The translations under genes and the position numbers were made by a program. Below the pieces are notes generated by a model, which worked only from the letters and a program-made list of their open reading frames with translations, did no database searches and was not told where the DNA came from. From Neoarius graeffei (taxonomy: Eukaryota; Chordata; Actinopteri; Siluriformes; Ariidae), in assembly GCF_027579695.1 (NCBI RefSeq), contig NC_083575.1, forward strand, positions 34,177,382 to 34,241,381: DNA of 64,000 bases, written 5' to 3'. This document shows positions 33,685 to 44,178 of the stretch, piece after piece. Numbering within the stretch: the stretch's first letter is position 1; every line of letters begins with the position of its first letter.

Positions 33685-34098
33685 GTATGCCCTTCAAATA
33701 ATGCGCGCAGTAGGCTATTGGTGTTTTATTATGAGCCATGTACAGTATGTCGCCGAATGTTTTTTTGTTTCTGAGTTACATGTTCGTTTGAAGGACTTAA
33801 TGTACAAAATAACATAGTTGCACCCCGTAGTGTTGAAATTGGTAAACACAGTGCATTCAGTGAGGTTTGCACCACCCTCCTTTTATTTCTGACTCTTCCT
33901 GTCACCGTTGCAACCTCTGAGCGCTCATTCGTATGCCCTTCAAATAATGTGCGCAGTATAGGCTATTGATGTTTTATTATGAGCCATGTACAGTATCCTA
34001 ATGTTTTTTGTTTCTGAGTTACATGTTCGTTTGAAGGACATGATGTACTAAATAACATATAGTTGCACCCGGTAGTGTTGAAATTGGTAAACACCGCA
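33685..34098. repeat. Direct duplication of ~170 bp
   Basis: 33685-33855 and 33931-34098 are direct copies (both starting CGTATGCCCTTCAAATAATG) with scattered differences, separated by the hAT-derived fragment. Confidence 0.8.
33862..33926 (+). pseudogene. hAT transposase C-terminal dimerisation fragment
   Basis: The plus frame reads LTLPVTVATSERSF, the hallmark of the hAT-family C-terminal dimerisation region. Only ~20 codons remain, between the two direct duplicates. Confidence 0.6.
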
Positions 34099-34985
34099 GT
34101 TGCGGACATTTTGTAGCCTAAAATGATGTTATGATAAGCTTTAATAAAGGGCCCGGTCATTTGCCCCGCCCCCGGCCCGGCTCTGACTTGTTCCGCCACT
34201 GTCACTGATGTCACTGTTTGCGCTGCTTAACGACATCACCTGACGTCCACCCACTTTCGCTAACTCCACCCAATGTGTCCACCCACTTCCAGCCAGCACG
34301 GTTCAGCGCGGTTGTAGTCGAAATGCAACTCCAACAGCCCCGCTCAGCTCGACTCAGCTCGACTCGGCACGGCACGGCTCAGCCGCGTTTGTAGTGGAAA
34401 AGCGGCAATAGACAACCATTCACACTCACACCTACGGTCAATTTAGAGTCACCAGTTAACCTAACCTGCATGTCTTTGGACTGTGGGGGAAACCGGAGCA
34501 CCCAGAGGAAACCCGTGCGGATACGGGGAGAACATGCAAACTCCGCACAGAAAGGCCCTCGCTGGCCACGGGGCTCGAACCCAGACTTTCTTGCTGTGAG
34601 GCGACAGCTCTAACCACTACACCACCATGCTGCCTTGAGGTACCATATGGTATTATTTATTAAACTTAAATTCTGGGGGAAGAAAAACATTTTAAGGATT
34701 TTTTTTAAATGCCCAGATGGGGAGAGTTGGGACAGTTCATGTTACAGGTTTTTTCTTGTGGCTTAAAAATAAAATTGTGGAAAAATTTTTTGTTAAAAAT
34801 TGTGGCCGTGTACCTGCATGAGGATGAAGCTTATTTCATTCCTTCTTGAGAATGGAACTGTTTTGTCTTGTCAAATTTTGGGTAAACTGACATTTGTCTA
34901 TCGCTGTACCAGCACTGTGTGTTCATATAGTTCATATGTTACAAATTTGATAATAAATAAAAATTAAGCACATAGGCTTAGGAAG

Positions 34986-35364
34986 GGCGGCCTGGTGGTG
35001 TAGTGGTTAGCACTGTCGCCTCACAGCAAGAAGGTCCGGGTTCGAGCCCAGCAGCCGATGAAGGCCTTTCTGTGTGGAGTTTGCATGTTCTCCCCGTGTC
35101 TGCGTGGGTTTTCTCCGGGTGCTCCAGTTTCCTCCACAGTCCAAAGACATGCAGGTTAGGCTAATTGGTGGCTCTAAATTGAGCGTAGGTGTGAATGTGA
35201 GTGTGAATGGTTGTCTGTGTCTGTGTGTCAGCCCTGCGATGACCTGGCGACTTGTCCAGGGTGTACCCCGGACAAGGACAAGAGGCCCATAGTCAGCTGG
35301 GATAGGCTCCAGCTTGCCTGCGACCCTGTAGGACAGGATAAACGGCTACAGATGATGGATGGAT
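34986..35364 (+). mobile_element. V-SINE copy
   Basis: Full-length, ending in ATGGATGG repeats; target duplication GGCTTAGGAAG at 34975-34985 and 35365-35375. Confidence 0.9.
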
Positions 35365-35829
35365 GGCTTAGGAAGTTTATTTTTGTTCCATGCTTTTATT
35401 TTGTTCCACTATGTCCCAGATCTCCCAACATAATTGTCCTATAATGTTCCCTCAATGTCTCATGTCTCCCTGCAGAAAATAATGACAGAAAAAGTGAAGT
35501 CTGAAGGCCAGTATATGTGACAAGCTGAGAAACTAATGCTGTGGTAACAGGATATAGTAAATCCTCTCTAATACAATATGAATATGACGCTACCTGCAAA
35601 GAATTTCACACAATCTACAAAAGCTGAAACCTTGTCCCAAGTCTCCCTGCTCTCCCCTAGCTCAGTGACAGGTTTCAAAATGAGTAGGCTACAATTATTG
35701 AAGGCATTTAATTAATTACTGTTACTGTTGTTCTGCTTATTTCCCAGTAGACCTTACATAAAACCTTGTTACAAGCCCCGTACATCAAAAACAAGTTCAA
35801 ACATTTATTCACAGATAAAACTAGAAAAG

Positions 35830-36090
35830 CACTCGGAGAGCGCAGACCTCCGCCAAGAATCCTGTAAAAAAATCCGGGATCCAGAAGGTGATCCGGATCA
35901 CCGCCAAAATTTAATGGATTGTTACTTGTGCCCAGTCACACCTCTGGAAAAAATTTCAGAGCAATCTGTTCATGACTTTTTCCATAATGTTGCTAACAGA
36001 CAAACCAACCAACCAACCAACCAACCAACCAACCAACCAACAAACAAACCAACACTACTGAAAACATAACCTCCTTGGCGGAGGTAATGA
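35830..36090. repeat. Dispersed repeat with (CAAC)n tract
   Basis: It begins AGCACTCGGAGAGCGCAGAC and is bounded by inverted ACCTCCGCCAAG / CTTGGCGGAGGT. It includes a ~45-bp CCAA tetranucleotide tract (36001-36050). I take it as a fish interspersed repeat of unknown class. Confidence 0.5.
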
Positions 36091-36815
36091 TCACTAGCAC
36101 ATTCTACATGTAGCTCTGATTTAATGCCTTTAATACAAAAGGCTTATAACTTTTGAGTTCATGTCTGCACACACTTCAACATGAGCACTGGTCCTTTCCA
36201 ACTTCAACATGTTACAGGGGTGAGTGTTGTCATCAAATCATAGACTATAGGTTTTTTTTTTAAGATAAGTATAATATACACTCACTGGCCACTTTATTAG
36301 GAACACCCATCCACCTGCAGTTTTATGCAGTTCTGTAATCAACCAATCCCTTGACAGCAGCACAATGCATAAAATCATGCAGATACAAATCAAGAGCTTC
36401 AGTTAATATTCACTTAAAACATTAAAATGGGAAAAATTGTGATCGCAAAGTGTGACTTTCACTGTGGCGTGGGTGTTGGTTTGAGCCAGATGGACTGGTT
36501 TGAGTATTTCAGGAACTGCTGATCTCCTGGGGTTTTCACACACAACACTCTCTAGAGTTGAAACAAAAAACAAAAAAAATTGAGTGAGCAACAGTTCTGT
36601 GGGTGAACACAAACGCATTGTTGATAAAAGAGGTCAGAGGAAAATGGCCAGATTGGTTCAAGCTGCCAGGAAGGATTTAGTAACTTATATAATCACTCGT
36701 TGCAACCGTGGTGAGCAGAAAAGCAACTCAGCATGCAGCACAAGAAAATCACATTGGGTTCCACTCCTGCCAGCCAAGAACAGGGACCTTAGAATCAAGA
36801 ACAAGTTTTTATTAA

Positions 36816-37520
36816 AGGAGAACTGAAGGCAAATTTTTTAAATCAAAATTCTATTTCTCATTTTATTAAATATCACAATGCATTTTTGATGGCTATTTTG
36901 TCACTGCTGTAGCAAGTTATGAGTGTTTGATATATGCTATGTAATATATCAGTCCATATGTCAAAGCAATGGCCGTAAACGAGATTCGCTGAGACCTGTG
37001 CGAGACATTGTAGGATGGAAGTAAAACATCTCATCTCATTATCTCTAGCCGTTTTACGGCCGTTCTACAGGGTCGCAGGCAAGCTGGAGCCTATCCCAGC
37101 TGACTACGGGCGAAAGGCGGGGTACACCCTGGACAAGTCGCCAGGTCATCACAGGGCTGACACATAGACACAGACAACCATTCACACTCACGGTCAATTT
37201 AGAGTCACCAGTTAACCTAACCTGCATGTCTTTGGATTGTGGGGGAAACCGGAGCACCCGGAGGAAACCCACGTGGACAACATACAAACTCTGCATAGAA
37301 AGGCCCTCGTCGGCCACGGGGCTCGAACCCGGACCTTTTTGCTGTGAGGCGGAAGCGCTAACCACTATACCACCATGCCGCCCAGGCCGATAAGTATAAT
37401 GTCTAATTGCAATTTGTTGCCAAAACGAGTCCCGATATAAGGTTACTAAAACCGAAAACGTAATTGAATAACATGTTAATTAAGAAATAAAGCAAGTTTA
37501 AAAATGACCTCAGTACTCCT
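36816..37520. mobile_element. TTAA-flanked element (Kolobok-like MITE)
   Basis: TTAA at 36812-36815 and 37521-37524; inverted ends AGGAGAACTGAAGGC / AGGAGTACTGAGGTC. The uninterrupted target (CTATTAAAGTGGCC) is visible in the sister copies of family A. A V-SINE lies inside at about 37030-37383. Confidence 0.75.
37030..37383 (-). mobile_element. V-SINE copy
   Basis: Same family, with an internal deletion of the CACATTCACACCTA segment; limits approximate, target duplication not clear. Confidence 0.85.
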
Positions 37521-37577
37521 TTAAAGTGGCCAGTGAGTGTTCTACTGTACTCTGTTTGTTATTCGTAGAGTATGTGT

Positions 37578-37988
37578 GTGGCGGCACGGTGGTGTAGTGG
37601 TTAGCGCTGTTGCCTCACAGCAAGAAGGTTCTGGGTTTGAGCCCCGTGGCCGGCGAAGGCCTTTCTGTGCGGAGTTTGCATGTTCTCCCCGTGTCCGCGT
37701 GGGTTTCCTCCGGGTGCTCCGGTTTCCCCCACAGTCCAGAGACATGCAGGTTAGGTTAACTGGTGACTCTAAATTGACCGTAGGTGTGAATGTGAGTGTG
37801 AATGGTTGTCTGTGTCTATGTGTCAGCCCTGTGATGACCTGGCGACTTGTCCAGGGTGTACCCCGCCTTTCGCCCGTAGTCAGCTGGGATAGGCTCCAGC
37901 TTGCCTGCGACCCTGTAGAAGGATAAAGCGGCTAGAGATAATGAGATGAGATGAGATAATGAGATGAGATGAGATGAGATAATGAGAT
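37578..37988 (+). mobile_element. V-SINE copy
   Basis: Full-length head, central domain and tail with an expanded ATGAGATGAGAT end; flanked by GT-rich sequence that blurs the target duplication. Confidence 0.85.
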
Positions 37989-38039
37989 GAGAGTGTGTGT
38001 GTGTGTTGCAGTATGGCATGTACTGCGCCTTTAACGCTC

Positions 38040-38165
38040 TGCAGACTGTGTGCGGCTTTCCGGAAGCGGAAGTGGATTCAGATATTCATTGTAAACATAG
38101 TGCTAATCTCTGCGTAGTGTCTGGCAGGCAGTGTGACAGTTTGTTGTCTAACATCAAGTTTATTG
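38040..38165 (+). promoter_or_regulatory. Candidate fam120b promoter / 5' UTR exon with paired ETS sites
   Basis: A GC-richer unique island between transposons holds CCGGAAG (38060-38066) and CGGAAGTG (38067-38074), adjacent ETS-type sites typical of housekeeping promoters. A possible splice donor (TTG/GTAGG) follows at 38165. The first coding exon of fam120b has an acceptor-like AG just upstream of its start, so a distant non-coding exon is expected; this location is a guess. Confidence 0.3.
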
Positions 38166-38858
38166 GTAGGATTATTTTTAAAGCTTGTTTTGCAGTGTAT
38201 TTCATGTTATTATTTGTATATGTTAATAATGCTGTGTTTTGAATTCCTGATAGCGTTAGCATTAGCAGAAATAGGATTCAGATCTTTACACTGCTTCGAC
38301 ATTTTGTCCTGTGGAATCTGTTTTTGGAAAAAGTTGCATGTAATTATCGAGAAAACATATTTCATTAAACATTTAACTTTTTTTTTTTTGCTGTAAAGAC
38401 CATATATATATATATATATAAATTTTTCCAGTACTGATTTATTGCCACTATTCCTCTGTTATTTTGCCTCATACATTTATTGGAAGTAGAAACTGTTGAC
38501 CAAATGACAAATAATGTAAATAAGTTAATTAATATTTACATGACACAGTTATAATGCAGTTTTAGGAGAGACTATGGGATTGTTTAAATTATATTTGACA
38601 TCGTTGGCAATATGTTTTTGACAAAATGACTTGCCAACATATGCATCTACTTTAAAGCAGGGATTCTCAAACTCGGGATGCTTTTAGCTATAAATGAATT
38701 ATTGGCTTAGTAAGGGTTTATTTTACATAACTATTCAAATATTAGGCTCATTATTCAACTATGTACTATAATATTCTTGCTGTTTATTGGAGCTTTTTAT
38801 TTCTGAACCATATCCAAATTTGACGTTCAACCAAAGTCAAAATGTATCGAACTGGAGA
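38166..38858. other. AT-rich non-coding stretch
   Basis: No gene or element ends recognised; a short (TA)n lies at about 38401-38420. Confidence 0.45.
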
Positions 38859-38873
38859 GTGGGTTTCCCAACA

Positions 38874-39721
38874 TGGAATCAATTCTGTGCCAAAATGTTC
38901 ATACAATACTTTTGAAATATCAAACAAAAACGACAAATCAAAATAAAAAAAAATCAATTTTTTTAGACTGGCAAACAAATTATTCATGTAATCGTGCAAA
39001 ATATCAGTCTATTACTCTTCAGAAACCTTTTATTTTTGTTCCGCGTCTTTCTCAGTTTTGTTTGACGTAACTTATTTTGGTTGCGATTCCAGCTTTCTCG
39101 TTTGCGCTCCCTGACTTTCTGCTTGCAGTTTTGGCACAAACTTCATGTGTGGGCGGGCTGTCCAGGAATGCATTCCCATTGGCTAACTTGTGTTTGACTG
39201 ACAGCTACGCTCAGCGATTTCCCCGGAGGCTGTTGCGGCCATTTCCTACTCGGATTCTGGCGGACTGTTTGACGAGTGTAATATCATAGTCGCCACTGAA
39301 GTCCACTCGATCCTTGTTTACCGTCAATGGATCGGTCACTCATCAAACAGTCCGCCAGAATCCGAGTAGGGAATGGTTGAGCGTAGCTGTCAGTCAAACA
39401 CAAGTTAGCCAATGGGAATGCATTCCTGGACAACCCGCCCACACGTGAAGTTTGTGCCAAAACTGCAAGCAAAAAGTCAGGGAGCGCAAACGAGAGAGCT
39501 GGAATCGCAACCAAAATAAATTACGTCAAACAAAACTGAGAAAGACGCGGAACAAAAATAAAAGGTTTCTGAAGAGTAATAGACTGATATTTTGCACGAT
39601 TACATGAATAATTTGTTTGCCAGTCTAAAAAAAATTGACTTTTTTTGTATTTTGTTTTGTCGTTTTTGTTTGATATTTCAAAAGTATTGTATGAACATTT
39701 TGGCACAAAATTGATTCTATA
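38874..39721. repeat. Large fold-back inverted repeat, ~400-bp arms
   Basis: 38874-39276 and about 39330-39721 are inverted copies that both encode the same non-biological frame in opposite directions; the centre near 39300 is short and non-repeated. An RNA crossing it would form a very long hairpin. Confidence 0.85.
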
Positions 39722-40327
39722 TGAGTGATTCCACGCTTATGGGTACTGAAATGGGGACATGAACTTATTTTTAAAAATTCACCTAAAACCATTTCTTTTT
39801 TTTACCATCAGGTCACAAAACATGTAATCTTTAATGAATGATATGTTAAAAGATAACTTTAATTTTCTGAGATGTAATAAAAACATATTTATATGCCAAA
39901 GTCAGAACGTAACAGAAGTGTTGTGGACATATATATTCTCAATTTTAACAATGTAGAATTACTTTTTGAAACATAGGAAGGTGATGTTTTAGCAAATATA
40001 ATTAATAAACATGTGTAGTAGAATAAACATACACATTCTTTCAATAAGATTAACATGGTATAGAGCTAGATTGTAATTAATCTGTAACAGACGCGAGATG
40101 GACAGTCGTAACAGAAGTAATGTAACAGACATCATTTTGGAACTCATAGGCTTGACTTTGGCATATAAATATGTTTTTATTACATCTCAGAAAATTAAAG
40201 TTATGTTTTAACATATCATTCATTAAAGATTACATGTTTTGTGACCTGATGGTAAAAAAAGAATTGGTTTTAGGTGAATAAGTTCATGTCCCCATTTCAG
40301 TACCCATAAGCGTGGAATCACTCATAT
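39722..40327. mobile_element. MITE with ~185-bp inverted ends
   Basis: The ends ATATGAGTGATTCCACGC face each other and similarity extends ~185 bp inwards (39722-39910 against 40140-40327). The ~230-bp centre repeats GTAACAGA motifs. Superfamily unknown. Confidence 0.75.
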
Positions 40328-40872
40328 CCCAAAAGCATCTTAATGCTAAGAGCATCTTAACTAGGAGAGTGTTCATTGTGATGTTTGCTCTACCATTTAA
40401 CGATGATCTTTGTGCTACGATGCTTCTGGGAAACTCACCCCGATTGTTTTTCAGGGACTGAGGTTTGGATTCAACCTGTGTAATTCAAGTGACCAGTCAA
40501 ATAGGTTAATAACGATAAGAACACAATCATAAATGCAACTTTGAGAATGGTTGGCTGCGATTTCCACTACTGAAACATGCATGCATACATACACTCACTG
40601 GCCACTTTATTAGGTACACCCATCCACCTGCGGTTTTATGCAGTTCTCTAATCAGCCAATCCCTTGACAGCAGCACGATGCATAAAATCATGCAGATACA
40701 AATCAAGAGCTTCACTTAATGTTCACTTCAAACATCAGAATCGGAAAAATTGTGATCTCAAAGTGTGACTTTCACTGTGGCATGGGTGTTGGTTTGAGAC
40801 ACATGGAGTGATTTGAATATTTCAGAAACTGCTGATCTCCTGGGGTTTTCACACACAACAGCCTCTAGAGTT

Positions 40873-41800
40873 TACACAGAATAGATGACTTGCAACCACA
40901 TGATCAAAATGTGCTACGTCATGAGCGTCTGCCATGATGGTGGATATACGAAACAACTAGGATGGCAGCCACTGAAAGTGTGTCTTTAAACAATGCTGAA
41001 TTTTCTCAGTATTACGACGATTTGAACGATCGAATGAAGATTCGATACAAAGAGAAGATAGGTGTGTGTGGTTTTGACCCATACTATTTAAAAAAAGTCA
41101 GATTTTTCTGAAGATAAGACGCTTCTACCGACCATCGAGTACCCAGATATCGCGTTCTAGCTGGTTTGGCTGCCAAAGAATCAAGTCCGACCTTGGACGA
41201 AACACAGCCCATTTTCTGAGTGGGCGCCCAGTCTGGATTGTTTCTATCATATAATTTTGCTGGAGCCCCTAGAAGCAAAATGGTAATACACGTGTTAAAA
41301 TTATAACAATGACCAAGTGAACCACGACAAGAAAGCGCTCATTTTATAGCAAAATTCTAGCAACAGGAAATAAAATTCTTCCATGATATTATTGAGAAAG
41401 CTTTTGAATCTCACCTGAGATAAAATGATTACTGCAAACATGAGCTGTTTTGGTTTTAGCCTCTGTTAGATCAGCCCTGCTGATGTTGTTCAGCCGTGCT
41501 CGTCTCCTCTCCGGACTAAGCCTCAGAGTTTCCTTGCCTTCTTTCTGAATCACGGACAGAATTCTAAAAAATCGGAATGTGCCACGGTCACGAATACTGT
41601 TGTGACCACAACCGTATACAGCACAAAGATATGGCAGAGCTAAAAGAATGCTTAAAGCAGTGGAAAAACAAAGAGAGTTGCGCACGCGTGACTGTTTTGT
41701 ATGGAATGTCGCTTGACCCTGCATTTGTATATCCACCAACATGGCCGACATCCGGGTTTCTATTTTGCGTTGACCTCACTTGCAAGTCAAGGATGGTGCA
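40873..41800 (-). mobile_element. P-like DNA transposon remnant
   Basis: Inverted TGACTTGCAA cores lie near both ends (about 40887 and 41779). The sister MITEs show it is an insertion. It encodes a THAP domain but no transposase core, so it is internally deleted. A P-type origin is inferred from the THAP type; the exact target duplication is unclear. Confidence 0.5.
41389..41751 (-). pseudogene. THAP-domain fragment (P-element-like)
   Basis: The minus frame reads CAVYGCGHNSIRDRGTFRFF, RRRARLNNISRADLT and HVCSNHFISGE: a C2-C-H THAP zinc fold with the terminal HF-x-x-G. It sits at the 5' end of the remnant as in THAP9/P transposases, and the catalytic part is missing. It might bind DNA if expressed, but the frame before the first Cys is not a good start. 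Confidence 0.65.
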
Positions 41801-42211
41801 AAAAACAAAAAAAACATTGAGTGAGCAACAGTTCTGTGGGTGGAAACAAATGCCTTGATAAGAAAGGTCAGAGGAAAATGGCCAGATTGGTTCGAGCTGC
41901 CAGGAATAGCCACTCATAGCAACTCTTTACAACCATGGTGAGCAGAAAAGAATCTCAGCATGCAACAGCAGAAGACCACATTGGGTTCCACTCCTGCAGC
42001 CAAGAAAAGGGATCTTAGAATCAAGAACAAGTTCCTATTAAAGTGGCCAGTGTGTGTACATGCATACATAAAAAGACCCAGACAAACTTCCATAATGCTC
42101 GTAGTTCAGTCTTCCTTTATGCAAAGGCAAATAAAACAGCTGTGAACCAAAACATACATATAACCAGAGGTGGACAGTAACGAAGTACATTTACTTGAGT
42201 ACTGTACTTAA

Positions 42212-43716
42212 AGCAGATACGCAGAACCTTTATTTTGAAATAAATTTCTGAGTGGATAGTATCTCCACCCTTGACTCTCGTATGCTGCATAAATGGGAAT
42301 AAAAAATATATATATTTTTGAGAGTTAAAATCAACCGCAAAGTTGACATTCGAGCCGCCCCGCTGAGCCAGCCAGCCGAGTGTGTGACGTCACTGCGGTA
42401 ACCGGTTTTAAGGCCGAGGCCTTTGACAGCTATAGACCAAAGTCATATAAATAAAAATTTATGGTGAAAGTAAGAAATACCATTACTGACTTGCTCAACT
42501 AAGACTGATTTGACTTCATTGATTGTGGGTTGACTCTCATTAAAACAGGATAGGTGTTATAACTTATGCAACATACATATACATGCATGCATTTTCACTG
42601 ATAAAACATAAAAGGCTCATTAAATAATCAGATGAACTGAGACAATCACATTCTGAAGCAAATTAAATAATCTTATACCGGTAACTTAAACACACAATAC
42701 AAGTTACATGTATTAATCTAAATGCAGGTAAACAACATGTTTTTGTTGTTTTATATCCAAATGAGAGTCGCAGCTTACCTGTCTGTGTTCTCGCTTCTTG
42801 CAGGCCGATCTTGTGGCCAATTGTTTTGAAACAATGTGACTTTCAGTTGTTCGTTCAGTTCTCCGTTCATTCACTTCTTCCACGTTAAGGGCGAGATGGC
42901 AGCAAAATCCAGTTTAGAAATAAGACTGCTGGCCCACTCATTCTCTATTTTGTCCATACGGAGTACTTTGCCATTACTGCTCTGCTCAGGCAATTACTAA
43001 AACCCTGGGACGGGATGGGATGTCACCGGTTTTAGCAACAACCGCAGGGAGGGCACTGCCCGAGCGATATGTCACGTCCCGTTCCATCCCGGGTTTTAGC
43101 AACAACATTCGGCTCACTCCCCCGAGGACTGGTGCAACTGAACTTTCCTTTTAAAAAAAAACAACTTTCCTTTTCTTGTTTTCTTTTCCTTTAATTATTG
43201 GTACTGCACCCTCTTTCAATATGGGCTTATAGCCAAAGTTCCTCAACAGGTCAGAGGTCCCGTACGAGTCTTCAGTAAAATGTGCAGAGCAGAGGAGAGA
43301 CCACTTCATAGCCGCCCAATGTGCCCGTGAACTTCTCGCAAAACGTGTCCAAATCTTTGCAGTTTGAAAATTTTTGTGCCATGAATGCAACATAAATCCA
43401 CCTTCTGTCGTGTTGCTGCACTCGCCAGCAACACATCTACGTGGCATGGCGATAAATTAACTCAAAATGGAGGATTGGAGTTGCAGTCAGCTCTGTGTTT
43501 TAGTATAGCGGAAATGGCGATGAGACCGATAGACTTCCTGCTGTGACGTTATGGATGCCAAGGTCATTCACTCAGACCGCTACCTATATAAATCACTTTA
43601 ATTGTAAAAATTACTATATTAGATTTATTGTTAACGCTTTAAACTATTCCTGTGCCATTCTTGAGGTCTCAAGGCATTTATAAACAAAAGTGAGGCCATG
43701 GTTCTGCGTGTATGCT
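42212..43716 (-). mobile_element. TTAA-flanked (Kolobok-like) element with THAP domain
   Basis: TTAA at 42208-42211 and 43717-43720; inverted ends AGCAGATACGCAGAACC / AGCATACACGCAGAACC. It carries a THAP-encoding first exon on the minus strand but no catalytic domain. Confidence 0.75.
43151..43447 (-). pseudogene. THAP-domain N-terminus of a Kolobok-like transposase
   Basis: 98 residues starting MPRRCVAGECSNTTEGGF, with W (SWHK), WTRFARSSR, CSAHFTEDSY and a C-terminal basic stretch (KGKENKKRKVVFF). All zinc ligands (C-x4-C ... C-x2-H) are in place. A start Met immediately before the first Cys is typical of THAP proteins. No downstream catalytic exon is found. Confidence 0.7.
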
Positions 43717-44178
43717 TTAAGTACACTTTTTGAGTATCTGTACTTTACTTGAGTATTAATTTTTTTGGCAACTTATTACTTTAACTTCACTACATTTGAA
43801 AGACAAATATTGTACTTTTTACTCCACTACATTTCTGTCAAGGTCCTTGTTACTCGTTACTATGAAGCAGCTTTGAAAGTGGATGTTTTTTCTTTTCTTT
43901 TCTTTTCTAAAACGTGATTGGTTTTTTCGCAGGTGATGCTGTGACAGCCTACCAGTAATCACTAGGGTCATGTCTTGTCCATAAACTGGATAAAATCAAG
44001 TTCAGTGATTTCTCCGCAGCATTATTTAACACGATCGGATGCGGAAGACAGGGAGCAATGGAGACGAAAGATCCGCTGTGGCGACCCCTAATCGGTAGCC
44101 ATTATTTAACATGATCAGTTGATGGCAGAATGGAAGGAGACAGTTCTTCTGGGGGATGTACCTCGAACCCATGTTTCA

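Larger units (their letters stand above)
33139..34407. mobile_element. Harbinger-like non-autonomous element
   Basis: Inverted ends TGGCCCTTTTCCACTAC / TGCCGCTTTTCCACTAC and a 3-bp duplication ATA. Near the ends are many CAGCTC-type subterminal repeats (33166-33260, 34330-34390). On the minus strand about 33470-33590 a short frame starting MEDMESLVLLVLVLWLV looks like the N-terminus of a Harbinger-type protein. The middle holds a direct duplication and a hAT fragment. Confidence 0.7.
32999..34636 (-). mobile_element. V-SINE copy split by a Harbinger-like element
   Basis: SINE halves at 32999-33138 and 34408-34636, joined in register across the insert. The target duplication is approximately GAGKTACCAT (32989-32998 and 34637-34646). 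Confidence 0.85.
30350..35657. mobile_element. TA-flanked transposon shell with many nested insertions
   Basis: Inverted ends GGGGAGAGCGGGGAGACTTG (left) and GGGGAGAGCAGGGAGACTTG (right, complement), TA on both sides (30348-30349, 35658-35659). Inside are V-SINEs at 30397-30775, 30824-31201 and 34986-35364, a TTAA element (30813-31896), other repeats and a split V-SINE (32999-34636). No own transposase was recognised. Confidence 0.7.
36279..37539. mobile_element. Tc1/mariner-type MITE (family A, copy 2)
   Basis: Ends CACTCACTGGCCACTTTATT, as in the copies at 12460 and 40592. TA is present on the left; the right flank has changed to TT. It is opened by a TTAA element near its right end. Confidence 0.75.
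38859..40439. mobile_element. Small MITE opened by two inverted-repeat elements
   Basis: The ends GTGGGTTTCCCAA (38859) and its complement near 40439 match the ~120-bp MITE at 12660. The body is interrupted by 38874-39721 and 39722-40327, with CCCAA repeated on both sides of the insertion point. Confidence 0.55.
40592..42056. mobile_element. Tc1/mariner-type MITE (family A, copy 3)
   Basis: Ends CACTCACTGGCCACTTTATT / CACACACTGGCCACTTTAAT with TA outside (40590-40591, 42057-42058). A THAP-bearing element is inserted at about 40873-41800, interrupting a segment continuous in copies 1 and 2. Confidence 0.75.

Noticed and set aside
37914-37995. Short GAGATGAGAT repeats suggesting a CRISPR-like or tandem array.
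   Set aside because: No spacers; this is the variable tail of the V-SINE.
39077-39514. The same peptide (MVAIPAFSFALPDFLLAVLAQ) encoded on both strands.
   Set aside because: It is the two arms of one inverted repeat, not a gene.
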